From Sciurus carolinensis (taxonomy: Eukaryota; Chordata; Mammalia; Rodentia; Sciuridae), in contig NC_062216.1 in NCBI RefSeq assembly GCF_902686445.1, forward strand, positions 9,941,084-10,005,083: a DNA stretch of 64,000 nucleotides, in the 5' to 3' direction. The notes under the pieces were generated by a model. That model saw only the letters and a program-made list of their open reading frames with translations, did no database searches and had not been told where the DNA came from. The first letter of the stretch is position 1, and the number at the start of each line of letters is the position of its first letter. Position numbers and translations under genes: made by a program. Shown piece after piece: positions 25,693-39,505 of this stretch.

Positions 25693-27216
25693 GTCCTATA
25701 TGATTAGGAGACCCCAGAAAGTAAATAATAATGTTTTAGCATTTGTCTGATGGGATGTTCAGATTTTTTCCTTTCATTGCAAGGAATCCCAGTTCCCAAA
25801 TGGAAAAGTCAAAGGCACAGTTAGCTTTTCCTTGTGTGGAGGAAGCACGATTGAGCAGGGGCCACCTAATCGGTACGTGCCTGTGTGTGCCTATGTGCCT
25901 GTGTGTTGTAGTGTGTTGTGCTGGAGAGCTGAATTGCTGGGTTAGAAGAACTGGAGTTCCTTCTGGTACATCTCTTTGGACTACCAGAAGTCCCCTGACA
26001 GCTTTCTCTTTTTTTCAAGCCTCTCCCTTGAACTGTCTGGCTATGAATTTAAGAGTCCTCGGCATTACGGAGTTGGGCTTGTAAGACTGAAACCAGATCT
26101 GGGTGGCAAAGCCCACTGCTGGCAGGGAGTGCAGATACGTGCTGCTGTGCTCTCAGCCTCCTGGCAAACCGAGCCAGACTTGAGAAGATCACTCCTAAAT
26201 TCATTATAAAAATGTATCGAGCAGGGTCTGTTTCTTTTCTTTCTTCCTTTTTAAAAATTAAATGATTGCATGAAAATTTCATTATATAAGTAATACATGA
26301 ACACATTCTCTGTAGGGGAAAAGAGTACAAATCCTCCAGACCAAGCTTCTTCCTTGACCACCACTCCTAATCTCAATCCTTTCCCTGGAGGCTGGCCACT
26401 GTCCTGGGGGTGCTGGTATTCTTTAGATGCTTCACATACTTACATTTATGCCTCTGGGGGTTGCAGAAAGTCAAGTGCACTGTACTCCTCGTTCATATAC
26501 CACACCAAGGTGTCTTGTCAGTGTTCAGGTCTTCTTGATCTTATTTAATTCCTGTTTGCTTGCTCTCTCTTAGAAATAGAAGGCTAAACACTTGTTTCTC
26601 CTTTCCTAGTGGATGGACATATAAGTTACTTCTGATCCTTTTCTGTTACAAATGTTGTTACAAAAAACATTGTTGCATGTGGCTCTTTGCAGCACCTGTG
26701 AGTTTTCTCTGGAGTAGGTTCTGAGAAAGTGGAATCTCAGGGTAGTAGGGTACTTCAATTGTAATTGTGACAGAGGCACACTATAGGGACACTTCTTTGC
26801 TTAGAGATACTAAAGACCCAGGGATGCTTGCAGTCTGCTCGGACAGTCATTGGAAGGCTAGACCAGGACTTAAAATGTGCTAGGTGTGGGCTCTCCCCTG
26901 CCCTTGTGGGCCACACGGGTCTCTGTTGGTTGTTGAGAGAGTTGATGTTAGGAAGTGCTCTTCTGGGCCTCATAGTTAGTTATGTCTGGTCCCCGCCTTC
27001 AGGACCTGGCCTGTATATCGATAGTGCTTGCGTGGGGAAAAGTCAGGATGCATGAACAGCCGGTAGTGTATTCTGGGTGATAAATTCTAGGGCCAGTCCA
27101 TTCTTTGACTGTAGACCTGCATTGCATCTGTGGGTCTTCTCCTGGTCATTTTTAAAATGCAAATTGTGGCTCAAACACTCAAGCTGAAGTTGAGGCATTT
27201 GGAAGTTTCTATAGTG

Positions 27217-27247
<31 letters not shown>

Positions 27248-28270
27248 GAGCATCTAGAACCGTGCCACTGTTACTCGTGGTTTATGTTAATTAGAGGAAA
27301 TAGTGTTTGCCTCTCTGTTATTTATGCTTCTGGCTACCATCTCCAAATCTCTGCAGAACTCCTGGAAAACATGAATGTTCATGACATCAAGTCTGACTGA
27401 TGCTCTTTAGAACCTGTATGGCAAGGGAGGGTGTGGCCATGTCCCTCTCGAAGACAGCCTCAAGGCTGGCTATGTGCTGGTGCCACTGGTCACCCAGTTG
27501 GGAGGAGGCAGAGCCTTTTGCAGGCTCTGTGATTGCCTGTGCCTTGGTCTTCAGATCCTCACATAGAGGTGGCGAACCAGCCCTGCTCCTGACCCTGGAC
27601 ACCCACACTCGCAGCCACACCCTTGTCTTGGCCCAGTAGCAGCCTTCGCTTGCTTCTTTGAAGTTCTCAGGCATCTCCTCTCTGGTCTCTGGTGGGTATT
27701 AGGGCCTCCTTTTTCTGTCATTTCAGGATTTGGTGACTACGTCAGTGCCCCTTCCTCTCACTTGGTGGGTTCTATTAGGGCCCTCTTGGCCTTGACCTTT
27801 CTGGTCTGAAGAGTGGGGTCTTCTTAGCTTACCCTCCCGTCCTGCAGCAAATGCAGGTTGACCATTTTCCGGCTTTGCCACTCGTCCTTCTTGATGGGCA
27901 GTGGCCATTGTTCTAGGGTAGGTAATTTTCTAATTCAGACAGGGTGGACACTGGGTTTGTTTCTGACTTTCAGTACTTTTACAGGAGCCTTGGGCAGGAT
28001 ATTTTTGCTCTTTTGGCCTTTGTGATCATAGTAAGAGGGCAGTCTGATGGATAGTGACAGAGGTCCCTGTAGTGGTTATGACTGTTACCACAGAATTCTT
28101 ACAAGGTTTTGACCCCCCCATCTCTCACACTGCCATTGTCAGTGTTAAAATGTGCTGTTTTCCCATTTGTGTAGATCGTTACCTACAATCTCCTCATACA
28201 TCTGGCTCTTCACCACCACCTAGTGTGGGGCCTATTTGTGTGTGTGTGCGCACATGTGTGTACATCTGTT

Positions 28271-28471
28271 TGTACTGGGGATTGAACCCAGGGGTGCCTT
28301 GCCACTGAGCCACCCCCAGCCCTTTTATTTTTTATGTTTAATTTTGAGACAGGCTCTTGCCAGGTTGCTTGGGGCCTGGCTAAGTTGCTGAGGCTGACCT
28401 TGAACCTATGATCCTTCTGCCTCAATCTCCTGAGTCACTGGGATTGTAGGCATGCACCACTCTGCCTGGCC
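28271..28471 (-). repeat. B1-dID SINE
   Basis: Antisense ID part (actggggattgaacccaggg) and antisense B1 part ending gcaccactctgcctggcc; preceded by a TG-rich run. Confidence 0.9.
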
Positions 28472-28865
28472 CCTGTTCTTATTTATTTATTTGTAGGTTA
28501 ACATTTATTGTGTACTCTAATGTGATATGCATTTTCGTAGTATTTTCTTTCTCATTGTGTTTCTCTTGGACATGGGAATCAGAATATCTGGGAAGAGGAG
28601 CTTGGAGACTCTTAAAAACCATGGTGCTTTTGAAAAAAAAAAAAAAAAATCGCTGCCTCGTGAAAGCTCCCAATTGTCCTTTGGGCTAAGCACCAGTGTT
28701 TTTTCGTTTTACAGGCACAGGAAACTGAGACACCGAGAGGTAAAGTCATTTGCCCAGCATCTTATAATTGCAAAGTTTGAGCTCTCTTTAGCAACCCAGA
28801 CAGTTTCACCGTGCCTTCTCCTTCTCTTTGGAATATCTGTAAATGGTGAAATGAGAACAACTGTA

Positions 28866-28943
28866 GGGCTAGGGATGTGGCTCGGTGGTAGAGCTCTTGC
28901 CTCGCTTGTCAAGTCGCTGGGTTCAATCTCCAGCACTGGGGGG
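28866..28943 (+). repeat. ID SINE
   Basis: Sense copy: ggctagggatgtggctcggt, then gggttcaatctccagcact. Confidence 0.9.
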
Positions 28944-29004
28944 AATAGGTAGCTTGGTCCTGGTGTGTAATCCTGCGCTTGATACTTAGCTTCTAAGTAC
29001 CCAG

Positions 29005-29399
29005 ACAGGGTTTGGGGAAGTGATTGGATCATGGGGACACTGACCTCCCTCTGGATAAACTCATTGAGGGACTTGTAGTTGAATGGTGGTGGGAGCTGTA
29101 GGAGGTGGAACCTGGTTGTGGGGAGTGGATCTTGCGGGTGTGGCCTGGGACTCTACCTTGACTCCAGCTCCTTCCTCTCTGCTTCCTAGCTGCCTGTGAA
29201 CTCAGTAGCTTTCCTCTGCCACTCTCCTCCTTTGTGCTTCTCTGCCTCACCCCAGGCCCTTAGCAGGGGAGTCAGCCGACCAGGGACTGAGATCTCTGAA
29301 ACTCTGATCTCTGAAATTGTGAGCCGAAGTAAATCTTTGTCCCTTTGTTTTTCTTCCAGATATTTATCACAGTGACAGAAAGCTGACTGACACAGTGCC
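29005..29399 (+). mobile_element. MaLR-like LTR relic
   Basis: Sense copy: gtgattggatcatggggaca ... ctctgaaattgtgagccgaa ... cagaaagctgactgacacag. It is a solo LTR without internal sequence. Confidence 0.55.
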
Positions 29400-29507
29400 A
29401 CAGTTACCAGCGCCACATTAACCTCTCCACAACCCAAGAGTTTAGCAGCAGGGACCTTTTGGAGGTCATCCCATCTAGCCTCTCATTCTGTGCTTGCTTT
29501 CTCTGGC

Positions 29508-29740
29508 TGTGCAGAGTAGACAGAGCCTAGCTTTTGGAATCAGACATGTCTGAGCATACAGCTGAGTTCTATCATTTTCTGACTCTGTGACTCTGGAAAA
29601 TGACTCAGCTGTCCCGGGTCTCAGTGTGCTTATCTGTAAAATGGGGAGGACGATGGACTTTATCTCATAGATGATTTGTGGGGGTTTAAAGGAGGTACAT
29701 GTGAAATGCTTAGCAAGCAACTGGCATGTAAGTCTTTGAT
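29508..29740 (+). repeat. MIR SINE
   Basis: Good MIR core: cttttggaatcagacatgtc, tctgactctgtgactctgga, cttatctgtaaaatggggag, ggaggtacatgtgaaatgct. Confidence 0.7.
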
Positions 29741-32700
29741 CAGTGATAACTATTAGGACATTCCTAAAGGAATATCAGCTTCGATAATATGAAGTTTCCT
29801 GTTATGCTCTTGTCTGTTTATTCTGTAATAGTTGTGATAAAGAAGTTAGATGTGATTTAATCCTTGTGAACATTCCAGTACCTTTTCTTCAAAAACTCTA
29901 GACCTCTGCTGGGCCCTGAGCTAAGTATGACTCTCCACCTGCTGGCCTGATACTAGTGCAAAACTTGATGTCTATTGTCCTCCCAGGCAGGGCAGGGCAG
30001 GACAGGGCAGGGCTCCGGCTTCCTGAATGGCAGTTTCTTCTCTCATGTCTCTCAAAACCTGTGAGTGTGGGCCATCTGACCTCTGTGATCAACCTGCATT
30101 TATTTTGTCCCATGGGCTCAGAATATCTAAGCTGGTTAATGTGGTTGCTCTGTTCACTTCAGGAGAAACAACCAAGAATGGCTGTCCTGAGCTAGGACTG
30201 GGATGAACCCTCATTGACCTGTTTTTTCAACTCATTCTCAGCCCCACAATGTGGGGTCATAAACATTCCTCAAATGACTTCCTCCGAGAGAGCTGCTGAA
30301 GGTCCTTCCAGAGTGGTTTGCGCTTTGGGCAGGTCCCCTCCCCAGCTCGCATCCAGCTCTGTGTTTAAATGATCCTCTCTGTGGTGTCTATATTCTTTTC
30401 ACTGAGGCTGGCTTGCTGCTTTCTGTGGGGGAAACAGGCCTGTCTCCCTCAAGCTCTGGTCACTCAGCTGGTATTTTTTAGATTCATAACATTTTATTTC
30501 AACTTATTGTCAAAAAAATTAAAAATTTAACATGATTTTCATCCAACCGTATGAACTCAATTCTAAAATCCATCTTTCTTTCCAGGCTTCAGTGTCAGAT
30601 CACTGGATGTTTTTTGCTTTTTCCTGAAAGAGGCAGCGCTCGTTCATTCATCTCGTTATACAACACGAGTTTGTGAACGCAGCTCTGGAGCACATGAAGT
30701 GTTTGGCGCACAAGCGCCGACTGTGTGAGCCAGGTGGAAGCTCAGTGGGACCCCAGATCCTTCAAGGGCAGACTCTGAATCTCAGGCTTTTAACATTCTG
30801 CCCAGGGCGTTCTCAGGAGCTGAGCCTGTGTCTCACGTCAGCAGGTGTTTCGGGGCGCCGGGGTTTCTTCTGTAGTTCCTCCTGCTCTGGGTTTCTAGTG
30901 AGTAAATGCTCAGGGGTGGATCTGCACCAGTGTGGGCCAGACCAGCTCCCTGAGACTGGCCAGGCCTGGCCTTGAGGAGCTTGGCAGCTGGCCTTGATCC
31001 ACGCTGGGCAAGGCACCAAGAGTGGAATTTAGGCATGAGGAGCAGGGCAGGATGGCAGCCTGTTGCTGGAAGTGAGGTGTGGGAGATGGGCAGGGACTGG
31101 TCACTGGCTTTAGACTCCAGACGCAAAGTCATCTGACTTGGCCTTGGGCTCCAAACTCCGAACCCAAGGATTGGTTCATTTTGACCAGCAGGCCTTGACA
31201 TGGAATAGCTTGGATTTCTCAGTTCCCCTGTCTTTCTGAAATCAGTGTTATGATTTTGATTAATTAGCGATTCGCCTCAGTCAATTTCTGGATTTCCCTG
31301 AGTCAGTCATTGTTCTGCAGGTTCTGGTGGGATATCTTGGCACAGCCTCAGTTCTCAGATGCCTGCTGGACAGTGGCAACCAAGCATTCTGAGTTGCTTA
31401 TGGTGATATTTAGCTCCCAAGCAGGGGTCTAGGGGCAAGAGATGGAGGGCAGAAACGCCTCTGTTGCATTCCAGGTGCCAGGCACCGTGCAGATAGGTGA
31501 GATAGGTGCCTCCCCATCTCCACCTGGAAATGGAGGCTCTGAGATGGTGGTCACAGGCGGAGGTGGCTGACTGTGCATCTGGTTGTAGACTCTGCTTGGT
31601 CCCTGGCATGGCTCTCTGTGTAGGGTTCCTCTCTTGTAGGGCACCCACCCTCTTCTGGACATTTGACAGCCATTCTGATGAGCCAGTCTTAGGACCTCCA
31701 GCACCTAATCCCAGGAGAGCAGAGTGGAGGCCTCAGGAGATACTGACAGGGTGATGGACTGGGGTGCTGTCCTCATCCTCAATCATGAAACACTGATAGC
31801 TAACTGGAGAGTCAGAATAAAAGTAAAAATTAGATTTTAAATTGACCTGCAATAATCTGGTACATCCCAGACAGAGCCGTTCCTATTGGCTATTCAGCCA
31901 TCCAGGTTTTGGAACAGACCAGTTCCAACATTCATCTCTTCTTTCAGGTTTTTAAAAATGGTATCAGCTACTGGAATGTCTGTCATCCCAAAAGCATGGT
32001 TCTTGTGACTTATAATTTCCAAGGTTTTGGCCAACAGCTTTCATTTTGGATAGGTGGCTCTCAGAGGGGACTTGGATTCCTAAGGGGCATTAGGTGGCAC
32101 TTCAGTTGACTCACTCTCTCTAGGTGGGTCTCTCGTTGACCACCTTACCTGCGTGTGTTTGGCTCTTCATCTTGAGTTTTGGGTCCTGCACTTCACGTCA
32201 TCCCCCAAGGAGATGGCTGCACTTCCATTGACCTATGATTGTAGCCAGGAGAGTGGGCAGGTCGCCTTCACCCTCCCTCCAAGTCCCACCGCCTGTTTAT
32301 TTGGCCTTGTCAGGACTCTCAGGCAATTCACTGAGGTGACATCTGAGCTCCAAACCAGTATTCCACTTGAACCATTTTTCACTGTTCATGGTGACTCTCA
32401 TCTGTTTGACCTCACCAATGGCTGTTGAGTTCCAAATAGCGTTTCTACTTAAATACATCAAGCAGGGTCTCTGTCCCTCTGCCTTCCTCCTGGAACGAGA
32501 ACATAACAAGCCCTTTGTGTCTGCCTCAGGGTTGGCACCTCAGGTGGCGTTGCCACCCAGGCTTTCCATTCTGTTGGGTGCCTGGTCAGGGCCTTGTGCT
32601 AACCAGTCCTTGACTGTTAGGCTTTTGAGAATCTCATGTCTGTGTTTATGTCTGGGGTGGCAACCTTTTGTTTTCAGCTGTTGCCTCATTCCTGGAAGTT

Positions 32701-32799
32701 CTTCCAGTTGATCCCTTCTTCCCAGTGAACCTCACACTGGAGCCTCCCACCCTCCATCCTGGAGAAGAGAAGACTGGACCAGCAAGGAGTCAGGAAAGC

Positions 32800-32940
32800 T
32801 GCAAACACCGCCGCTTGCTAGCTTTGTGATTTTTGAGCAAATAAGTCGCCTTCTTGAGGGACCTTGGTTTTCTCAGCCATCAAATGGGGATAACATTGTT
32901 CCTCCATGTTTTATTGAATTTCTGGGAAGTCGGGAAAGAA
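32800..32940 (+). repeat. MIR-like fragment
   Basis: gcttgctagctttgtgattt, then ttttctcagccatcaaatgg and ggataacattgttcctccat. Confidence 0.5.
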
Positions 32941-33345
32941 AAGAAAAGCCCCTGAAGGTGTGTGTAATCGTGAGTGTCAACCCACATGCCATTCAAGCAG
33001 TCCTTGCTGCTTTGAGTTTAGGGACTGGTTTTCAGAATCCTACCCTGAACACTGAACTCCTGGAGCCAGCTCCAGTGTGGTTTCCCAGGGGCCCCTCAGT
33101 TCCTCGATCCCTCCCTCCAGTCCTGACTCTGGTAAGTGCCAAGTCAGCAGTTCATCGCCCTGCCTCCTGGACTTCCACGGAGTTGTTTTAGCACAGTTTA
33201 GATCAGGTTTAGCAACTCCTCCTGGTATGCGTGCGTGCTGGCCCTGCCCCCACTGCACGACAGAGACTGTGCTAGACAGACTGCCCACTCAGGAGGCAGT
33301 CTTGAGTGGTTGTACTTACACCTGTTCTTTCGACCATGGCCTCTG

Positions 33346-33378
33346 CTATATATATATATATATATTTTTTTTTTTTTA
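33346..33378. repeat. TA repeat and T run
   Basis: About nine TA units passing into a T homopolymer. Confidence 0.9.
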
Positions 33379-33653
33379 TAAAAACTGTTTTAGAATCTAG
33401 TTTGAATGCTGTTTAAACTCTACCCTGCTTCTGATACCTGTCTTCATTTCAGGGCAAGCAGCGGGTCTTTCTTAGAACACATTATTCCTGAATTTGGGAC
33501 TTTTCTGGTCCTGGGAAATGTCACCTGTGTGAAATCACAAATCTGGGTGGAATTTGAGTATGATACGATCTCTGGCCTCAGAAGGCTTCTGGTCCTGTTG
33601 GTGCTTTGTAGCTCCCATCTGAAATGCCTGGGACTGGAAGTGTGCTGGATTTT

Positions 33654-33656
<3 letters not shown>

Positions 33657-33685
<29 letters not shown>
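33657..33685. repeat. T homopolymer
   Basis: About 29 consecutive T, at the left edge of the DNA-transposon relic. Confidence 0.9.
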
Positions 33686-33955
33686 GGATTTGGGAATGTC
33701 TGCATATATATCATGATATATCTGGGACATGGGACCCAACACCAAACACAAAACTCATTTGTGTTTCCTATACATTTTGTACACCTAACCTGAAGGCGCT
33801 TTTGTACAGTGTTTTTGTGTGCCTGTGTTTTGACTGCAGCTCATCACAGGAAGCCAGGTGTAGAATTTTCCACTTGTGGTATCAGGTTGGCACTCAGAGA
33901 GTTTCAGAGTTTGGAGCATTTTGGATTTTCAGATTAGGGATGCTGGATCTGTAGC
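33680..33955. mobile_element. Probable DNA transposon relic
   Basis: Ends with gagtttggagcattttggat and attttcagattagggatgct, phrases I associate with a Tigger-type relic. Family not certain. The 182-codon frame starting at 33406 crosses it and is not a gene. Confidence 0.4.
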
Positions 33956-34670
33956 AGAAATAGTTGTAGGTCCCTGAGCCCTAACCGTGTGCCAAGTGCT
34001 GTGCTCCGACAAGCGAAGACAGGATAGTTGTGAACACAGGGTACAGTGCTTCCGAGAGCAGGTGGGCAGGGAGGTGTGAAGGAAGGGGAAGTGCATTTGT
34101 TTGCGGGTAGAGCCGTGAAGACCTTTTCCCTTCCTGCTCTAAACAGAAGCGGTCTCTGTTACTTGATTGAATATCTGTTGTGCCTTCAGACCACAGAAGT
34201 ATTTGTGGATCAGGATCATTTACTATTTGCTGGAAAGAATTAACTGTAACCAGACCAGATGACCTATTTCTCTGGCCCATCTGCTAGAATATGAAAATAG
34301 CACTGTTATTTGGGGCCCTGGTTCTCCCCTTGTTATTCCATTACATCTATTACTCACAGTAGTGGGAGCCTGGATGCCTAGGTACAGGGGATGCTGGAGG
34401 GAGGGTCCCAGCCTTGCAGGGAGTCAGGTGGTCTTTCAGGTCCCTGTCAGTCCAAAGAGTCATTTGTCATCCTAATTTTATTGGTAGTCTAAACTGTGGC
34501 ACTCTAATGTAACATATTCTCTTCTTTTAAAAACTTCAGAAAGAGACGATAATTGGAATCCCTTGAGAATCCAAAATATTACTGTTTGGCCAGCTGATTT
34601 AGAGAGATTGAGTTGATCACAAATGTTCTCAGTGTCATCTATCTTCAGCTTGTACTATAATTTTTAAATT

Positions 34671-34867
34671 TTGGCAGTACTGATTGAACCCAGGGCCTCA
34701 TGCATGCTAGGCAAGTCCTCTACCACTGAGCTACATCCCCAGCTGTTTTTACTTTTTATTTTGAGACAGGGTCTTGCTAAGTTGCCTGGGCTGGCCTTGA
34801 ACTTAGGATCCTCCTACCTGGGCCTCCCCAGGAGCTAGATTTACAGGTATGCCCCACCACGCCCAGC
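34671..34867 (-). repeat. B1-dID SINE
   Basis: Antisense ID (ctaccactgagctacatccc) plus antisense B1 (gagacagggtcttgctaagt ... caccacgcccagc). Confidence 0.92.
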
Positions 34868-35057
34868 TTATAAAATGTTAAAAACATACCAATTTAAAAA
34901 AGTTGTATAATAGGACTTGATAAATGATTTCAGAGATTTAAAAGTTTTAGTGTTGTGGTGCTCTCGATGGGATTTCCAACCAAAGCAAGGTGAATAAAAG
35001 GTCAAGTGTGCCTACCAAAGTAGTTTTTCATGTTCTCTGGGGAAGGCATCCAAGGGA

Positions 35058-35081
35058 AACAACAACAACAACAACAACAAA
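35058..35081. repeat. AAC microsatellite
   Basis: Eight AAC units. Confidence 0.9.
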
Positions 35082-36914
35082 CAGAACCAGCAGGTGGTGA
35101 TGACAGAATGTGACAAGGTTCACCTGGCGACCTCCAAACCAGGAGGATCATAAACGTAATTGTTTATAATCATAAATATGGTTGCAAGAGCGCATGCCGT
35201 CTTAACAACAGAGTTAGTGGCTAAGAATTGCTAAACGAATTGTTGGTGAATCCTGTTCTCCTTGGAGTCTTGTTTTAAAGTAAGAGAGGTGGTTTGCCAT
35301 CAGCATTTGGGCCTTTGGTTGAGTTTAGAACATGGCACTGAAAGAAAACTTCAGCTAAAATCTTATACATCTTAAAGAAAAGACAACTTTCTGGTAAAAG
35401 TTTAAAAATGATGCACAAGATATTGACTCAAGAACGCAAGAAGAGAGGACTGGACCAACAACTTAAACTGTTGTTCTCTACAGTGGTAACCAACCGAGAT
35501 CTTAAATATACAGAAAGCTGAGTTTTCACAGAAGCCCTTGGCAGAGGGTTGATACCAATCACCTTGACCCATAAATTATTCATTAGAGAGGTAGCACCCC
35601 AGCTTTTGCAAATAGGAGTCTTATTCCAAACTTTACCCTCCTTAACTTAAAAAACAAAATCCACTAGTTGTGTGATAAATCACTCTGACTTCTGACCTGT
35701 GTCCTATAAGTGTGGCTAGGTGATGTCATAGGTAGGCTGCAATGTTGCCGGGTGGCGGGAGAGAGCAGCTCTTGTGTATGAATGTGTGCACACACGTACG
35801 TGTGCTGAGACATGCAGTTGTCCAGCAACCGTCCCACAATAAATAGCAATTTGCAACTCTGAACCACAGAGAGGGTTTGTTTTACTGTTCTGTCAGTTCC
35901 AGTTACTTCACTGATGGCAAATGTCCTCATTAAAGGCCATTAGCACATCAGGATGTGTTTGCCGAGCCTGGACAAGGGCTAACCCTTTTTGGACATTGAC
36001 CAAAATACATATTCGAGGGTTGCCAACCCCTCCTACTTGTGACAGTGGTAGGGGTGGGAAGCACAGGAGGGCTCGCAGTCGCCTTGCCACTGTCCTGAGA
36101 GGTCTTTAGCAGGAGTTTGTGTTCAAGGGATTCTGTAAGCTGAGAGAGTCAAACCGTAAAGTGGCATTTGACTGTGTACTGAAATATTATCAGTTTCCCT
36201 GAAATAGAGGTTTCTTGGTTTCTTTTGGCTGCTGTGGAACTACTTGGCAAATTAGTGGTTGGCTGGTACTGAACTATTGATAGCTCCCAAGAAGAGGGTG
36301 AGTGCCTAGAAGTAGAGGCGGGAGAAGAAGGAGCGAAGGATGCCGCAGGCGAGGGGCAGAGAAGCCTGTGGGAAGGAGGGTGGGACCTGGCTGCAGGTGT
36401 ACAGCAGCAGTGGTCCAGGAGCAGGCCCCGGGGTCCACCCACACCTACAGCCCCCTCGTCAGTGTGCTTGTTTGCTTCCTCTTCTCTCTGGACCAGGGCC
36501 CTAATGGCACAGGAGCGTGCTGATGACGTGGGAGGCACCCAGCCTTGCCTGGCGATGCTGTCCCATTTTACTTCTATGCCGTAATTGGCTACGTCTTCCT
36601 GTTATTCCTTTGTGCCTCTCAGAGGGCTGCGTGTGTATAAAGGTCATCCCCAACTTGAGCCACTAAGTGGTTCACGGTGGCTTGGACTGATGAACAAGGG
36701 CAGACCAAAGCATTGGCCTTTATTTTGTAGGGAAGAGGCGAAGATGCAAATGGAGGGGAGGTTTTCCTGGCTGGGGAAATGGAAGTCTGAACTTGCAGGG
36801 CCGGGTGCTGGCTTTTCTATCCAGGGTCACTGACATGGGAGAAAAACATCATGTAATGAAAAGCAACTTAATTGAATGTTTTAATTTGAGAGATCCCACA
36901 TCTACTGCATTAGT

Positions 36915-37140
36915 CGCAAGACTATAACCCTGGACACCAGCTAGCCATGAGTTCAAACCGAAGGCTGTGAGTACCTTGTCCTGTGGCCTCAGCAGTGTGA
37001 CTCCTCTGCAGCTCAGTTGCCTCATCAGAAATCAGAGACCAAGTGTTTATCTCATGGTGCTCCGAGGATTAAATTAGATGCAGCTTGTGAAAGCCAGTGC
37101 TTTGGGGGATGCTTTCTAAAGGCAGGTCCCCTTCTTCTCT
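36915..37140 (+). repeat. MIR-like SINE
   Basis: ctagccatgagttcaaaccg, gctcagttgcctcatcagaa, tccgaggattaaattagatg: diverged MIR order. Confidence 0.5.
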
Positions 37141-37633
37141 GCTTAAAAAATTAAGATTTAGGAGTATGATAAATAGAACCAATGGTAAAAGTGCATTTTC
37201 AAGTGTAATTCAGGTGAAAGTCTAGGCAATGAAAGAAGGCAAAGCCTCGCGGGAGCAGACGGAAGTGGGCAGGTTCACCCACTTGGTGCAGATCTAGCGT
37301 GTTTTGGAAAGAGCAGGCTCGCTGACAAAAGAAAAAGTATTCTTTAAAAAGACAAGAAAAAGGCTTACGAAAACATCACTGGAGTTTGTCGGCCAAACAT
37401 CTCAGGCGCTGTCTAAAGACTGGAAAACCCAGGAATTTGGAAATTCTACCCTGTCTTCATTTTCAGTGGTAGAAACCCCAAACTTCCTGCTCTGGAAATG
37501 GGGGTGGCCTCTGGGATTTTTGCCAAGAAAAGGGTTGGTTGTTTCTCTGGGTCAGTGCTGCCACCTGACGTCTATGGGTGGCATTGCAGGTCTCCTCCAC
37601 CTTCCATCTGCTCAATGAAATTGAATGGAGTGA

Positions 37634-37718
37634 TTTTTTTGCAGTGCGAGGAGTGGGACCCAGGGAGGGCCTCCTGTGTGCTAGGTAAGTGCTCTACCGC
37701 TGAGCCACACCCAGCCCA
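37634..37718 (-). repeat. ID SINE
   Basis: Antisense ID: gtgctctaccgctgagccac with a T-run (A-tail) on its left. Confidence 0.85.
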
Positions 37719-39021
37719 GGCAACTGAGTTTTAAAACCCATTTAGCTTAGCTGAACATATTTTCCCTGTGATGAGGCGTTTACTCCATGCATTTTTCATC
37801 CTTTTTTTATTGCAGTGGTGAAGCGCTCTGAGACAGCGTGATTGGCTGTGAAGTCACCAGCCACCCCATCGGGCGATATGCATGCTGCGACTCTGACCTT
37901 TTCCTGATCTGCTCTTTGCTTTCTCAGGAATTCACAATGGAGTTATCGTGCTATCAGATTCCAGCCCTTGAGGCCTTGAGTAAAACTCTGGGGAAAACCA
38001 ACCAGACCCTTTTGCTCAGTATTTGCAACTTTCTTGTTATCCTTTAAAGTTATTTTTGCCCTTCGTGGTTTGTTGTTGTAGAGATGCTTGCTAGCAGAAC
38101 TTGCTGGACTAGTTGGGAAAGGGGCCAGGATTTGGGAGATAGAGAGATGGCGTGGGACCGCAATAAACCCTGAGGAGCTTTTGGACCAGGGTGAAAAGTG
38201 AAGAAGGTTTATAGAAACCTTCAAAGGAAGTTCCACTGACAGGCTTCCTTATGTGAGTGGGGCTGGGGGAGAGGGAGGGATGCAGGAGGAATGTAGTAGA
38301 GCCACCTCTTGAGACTCCTAGCCTAACAGGGGCTGGCATGAGCCTAGCAGGGCGTTCTGGGCTGGTGCTGAGGTCCTGAAGACCCTGGTCTTTTACATTT
38401 GCCACAGCACCCGGGAAGCCCACTCCTCAGCGAAGTACCAACTGAAAATACAAATGGGGGGAGCAGAGGGCTTGGGACCTCAGAGGCGGGAGTATGAGTG
38501 GGACCTGGAGGAGAGGAAGCACAGAGGCTGGGGGGAGGAGGACAGCACTAGCTGGCAAAGTGCTGGCCCTTCCTCTTCCCCTAGAAGACCCCATCCTGGG
38601 AGCCGGGGCCGGGGGCAGGGCACTGGCCGTCTGTGAGCCCAGTTGGAGGCTCTGGCACTGGCTACCTTTGTCACCGTGGGCAGGTCACTCAGTGCTGAGT
38701 GTTCCTACGATGAGGAGAGACCGTGGCTCATTTCCAAGGCTCTCTGCAGCGTTGACCCAGCTGGGCCTGGGAACCTGCGAGTCGCCAGCCATTGTCTTCA
38801 TGCTTCACCTGGCAGTGTTGCCCCGGGGATGTCACGGAAAGAAGTGTGTGGACGCACGTGCTCGGACGATTCTCAGAGCAGGCAGAGCAGTTCAGAGCGC
38901 AAAACTTTGGACATGGCCTTCAGGGACAATATTCAGGAACGTATTAAATCAGCAGCGATGCATCTGCCTAAGAAAACATGGTGTGGCGGTTTTTATTTTT
39001 ATTTATTTTTTTTCTTTTTTG

Positions 39022-39098
39022 AGTGGTGCTGCTGATTGAACCCAGGGCTTTGTGTCTGCTCAGCAAGCACTCTACCACTGAGCTACACCCGCAGCCCA
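39022..39098 (-). repeat. ID SINE, 420 bp before the first coding exon of ZNF395
   Basis: Antisense ID: gattgaacccagggctttgt ... ctctaccactgagctacacc, with a T-rich tract on its left side. Confidence 0.9.
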
Positions 39099-39505
39099 CT
39101 AGCTGTTTTTATAGAATATCATTTAATGATACAGTGAAAACTTACCTAGTATACTAAGTGAAAATTCAGTTTACCAAACAATGATACTATTTTTGTAGAA
39201 ATAAAAGTATGTAAATTACATGTTCAGAAGAGAGTGGGATGTATTGAGACAAGACATCTTTGGGAGGCAGGTTCCAGAGTGATTTGGATTTCTTTGTGCT
39301 CATCAGTATTTTCTAAATGCCCTACTGGGAGGAGCGGGAATTAGTTTTGTAAAAAGATAAAAGAACGATAAAAGTCACTTTAAAATGTTTCATCGTTTTG
39401 ATGGGCACTCACTGGAGCCTGCCATGCTGCGTGCAGTGCTCTGTGTGAGCTTCTGATTTCCTGTGGATGGTGACAAAAGACTCACTGTCACCTTTGCCTC
39501 CCCAG

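Larger units (their letters stand above)
16305..39505 (+). other. ZNF395: ZNF395 intron 1 (inferred)
   Basis: A 23-kb interval from the CpG-island donor to the first coding exon. It contains ten ID or B1-dID copies, MIR relics, one MaLR-like LTR, DNA-transposon and L1-like relics and several homopolymer runs. The stretches 16700-18770, 19000-22240, 29740-32800, 34870-36910 and 37720-39020 contain no gene I can support. Unseen noncoding 5' exons may be embedded. Confidence 0.5.

Noticed and set aside
33406..33954. 182-codon frame with a long Phe run
   Set aside because: The frame reads through a T homopolymer and a DNA-transposon relic.
1..39500. FBXO16, the neighbour expected upstream of ZNF395
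   Set aside because: I remember FBXO16 lying upstream in human, but I recognised none of its protein in any frame here; it is probably beyond the left edge.
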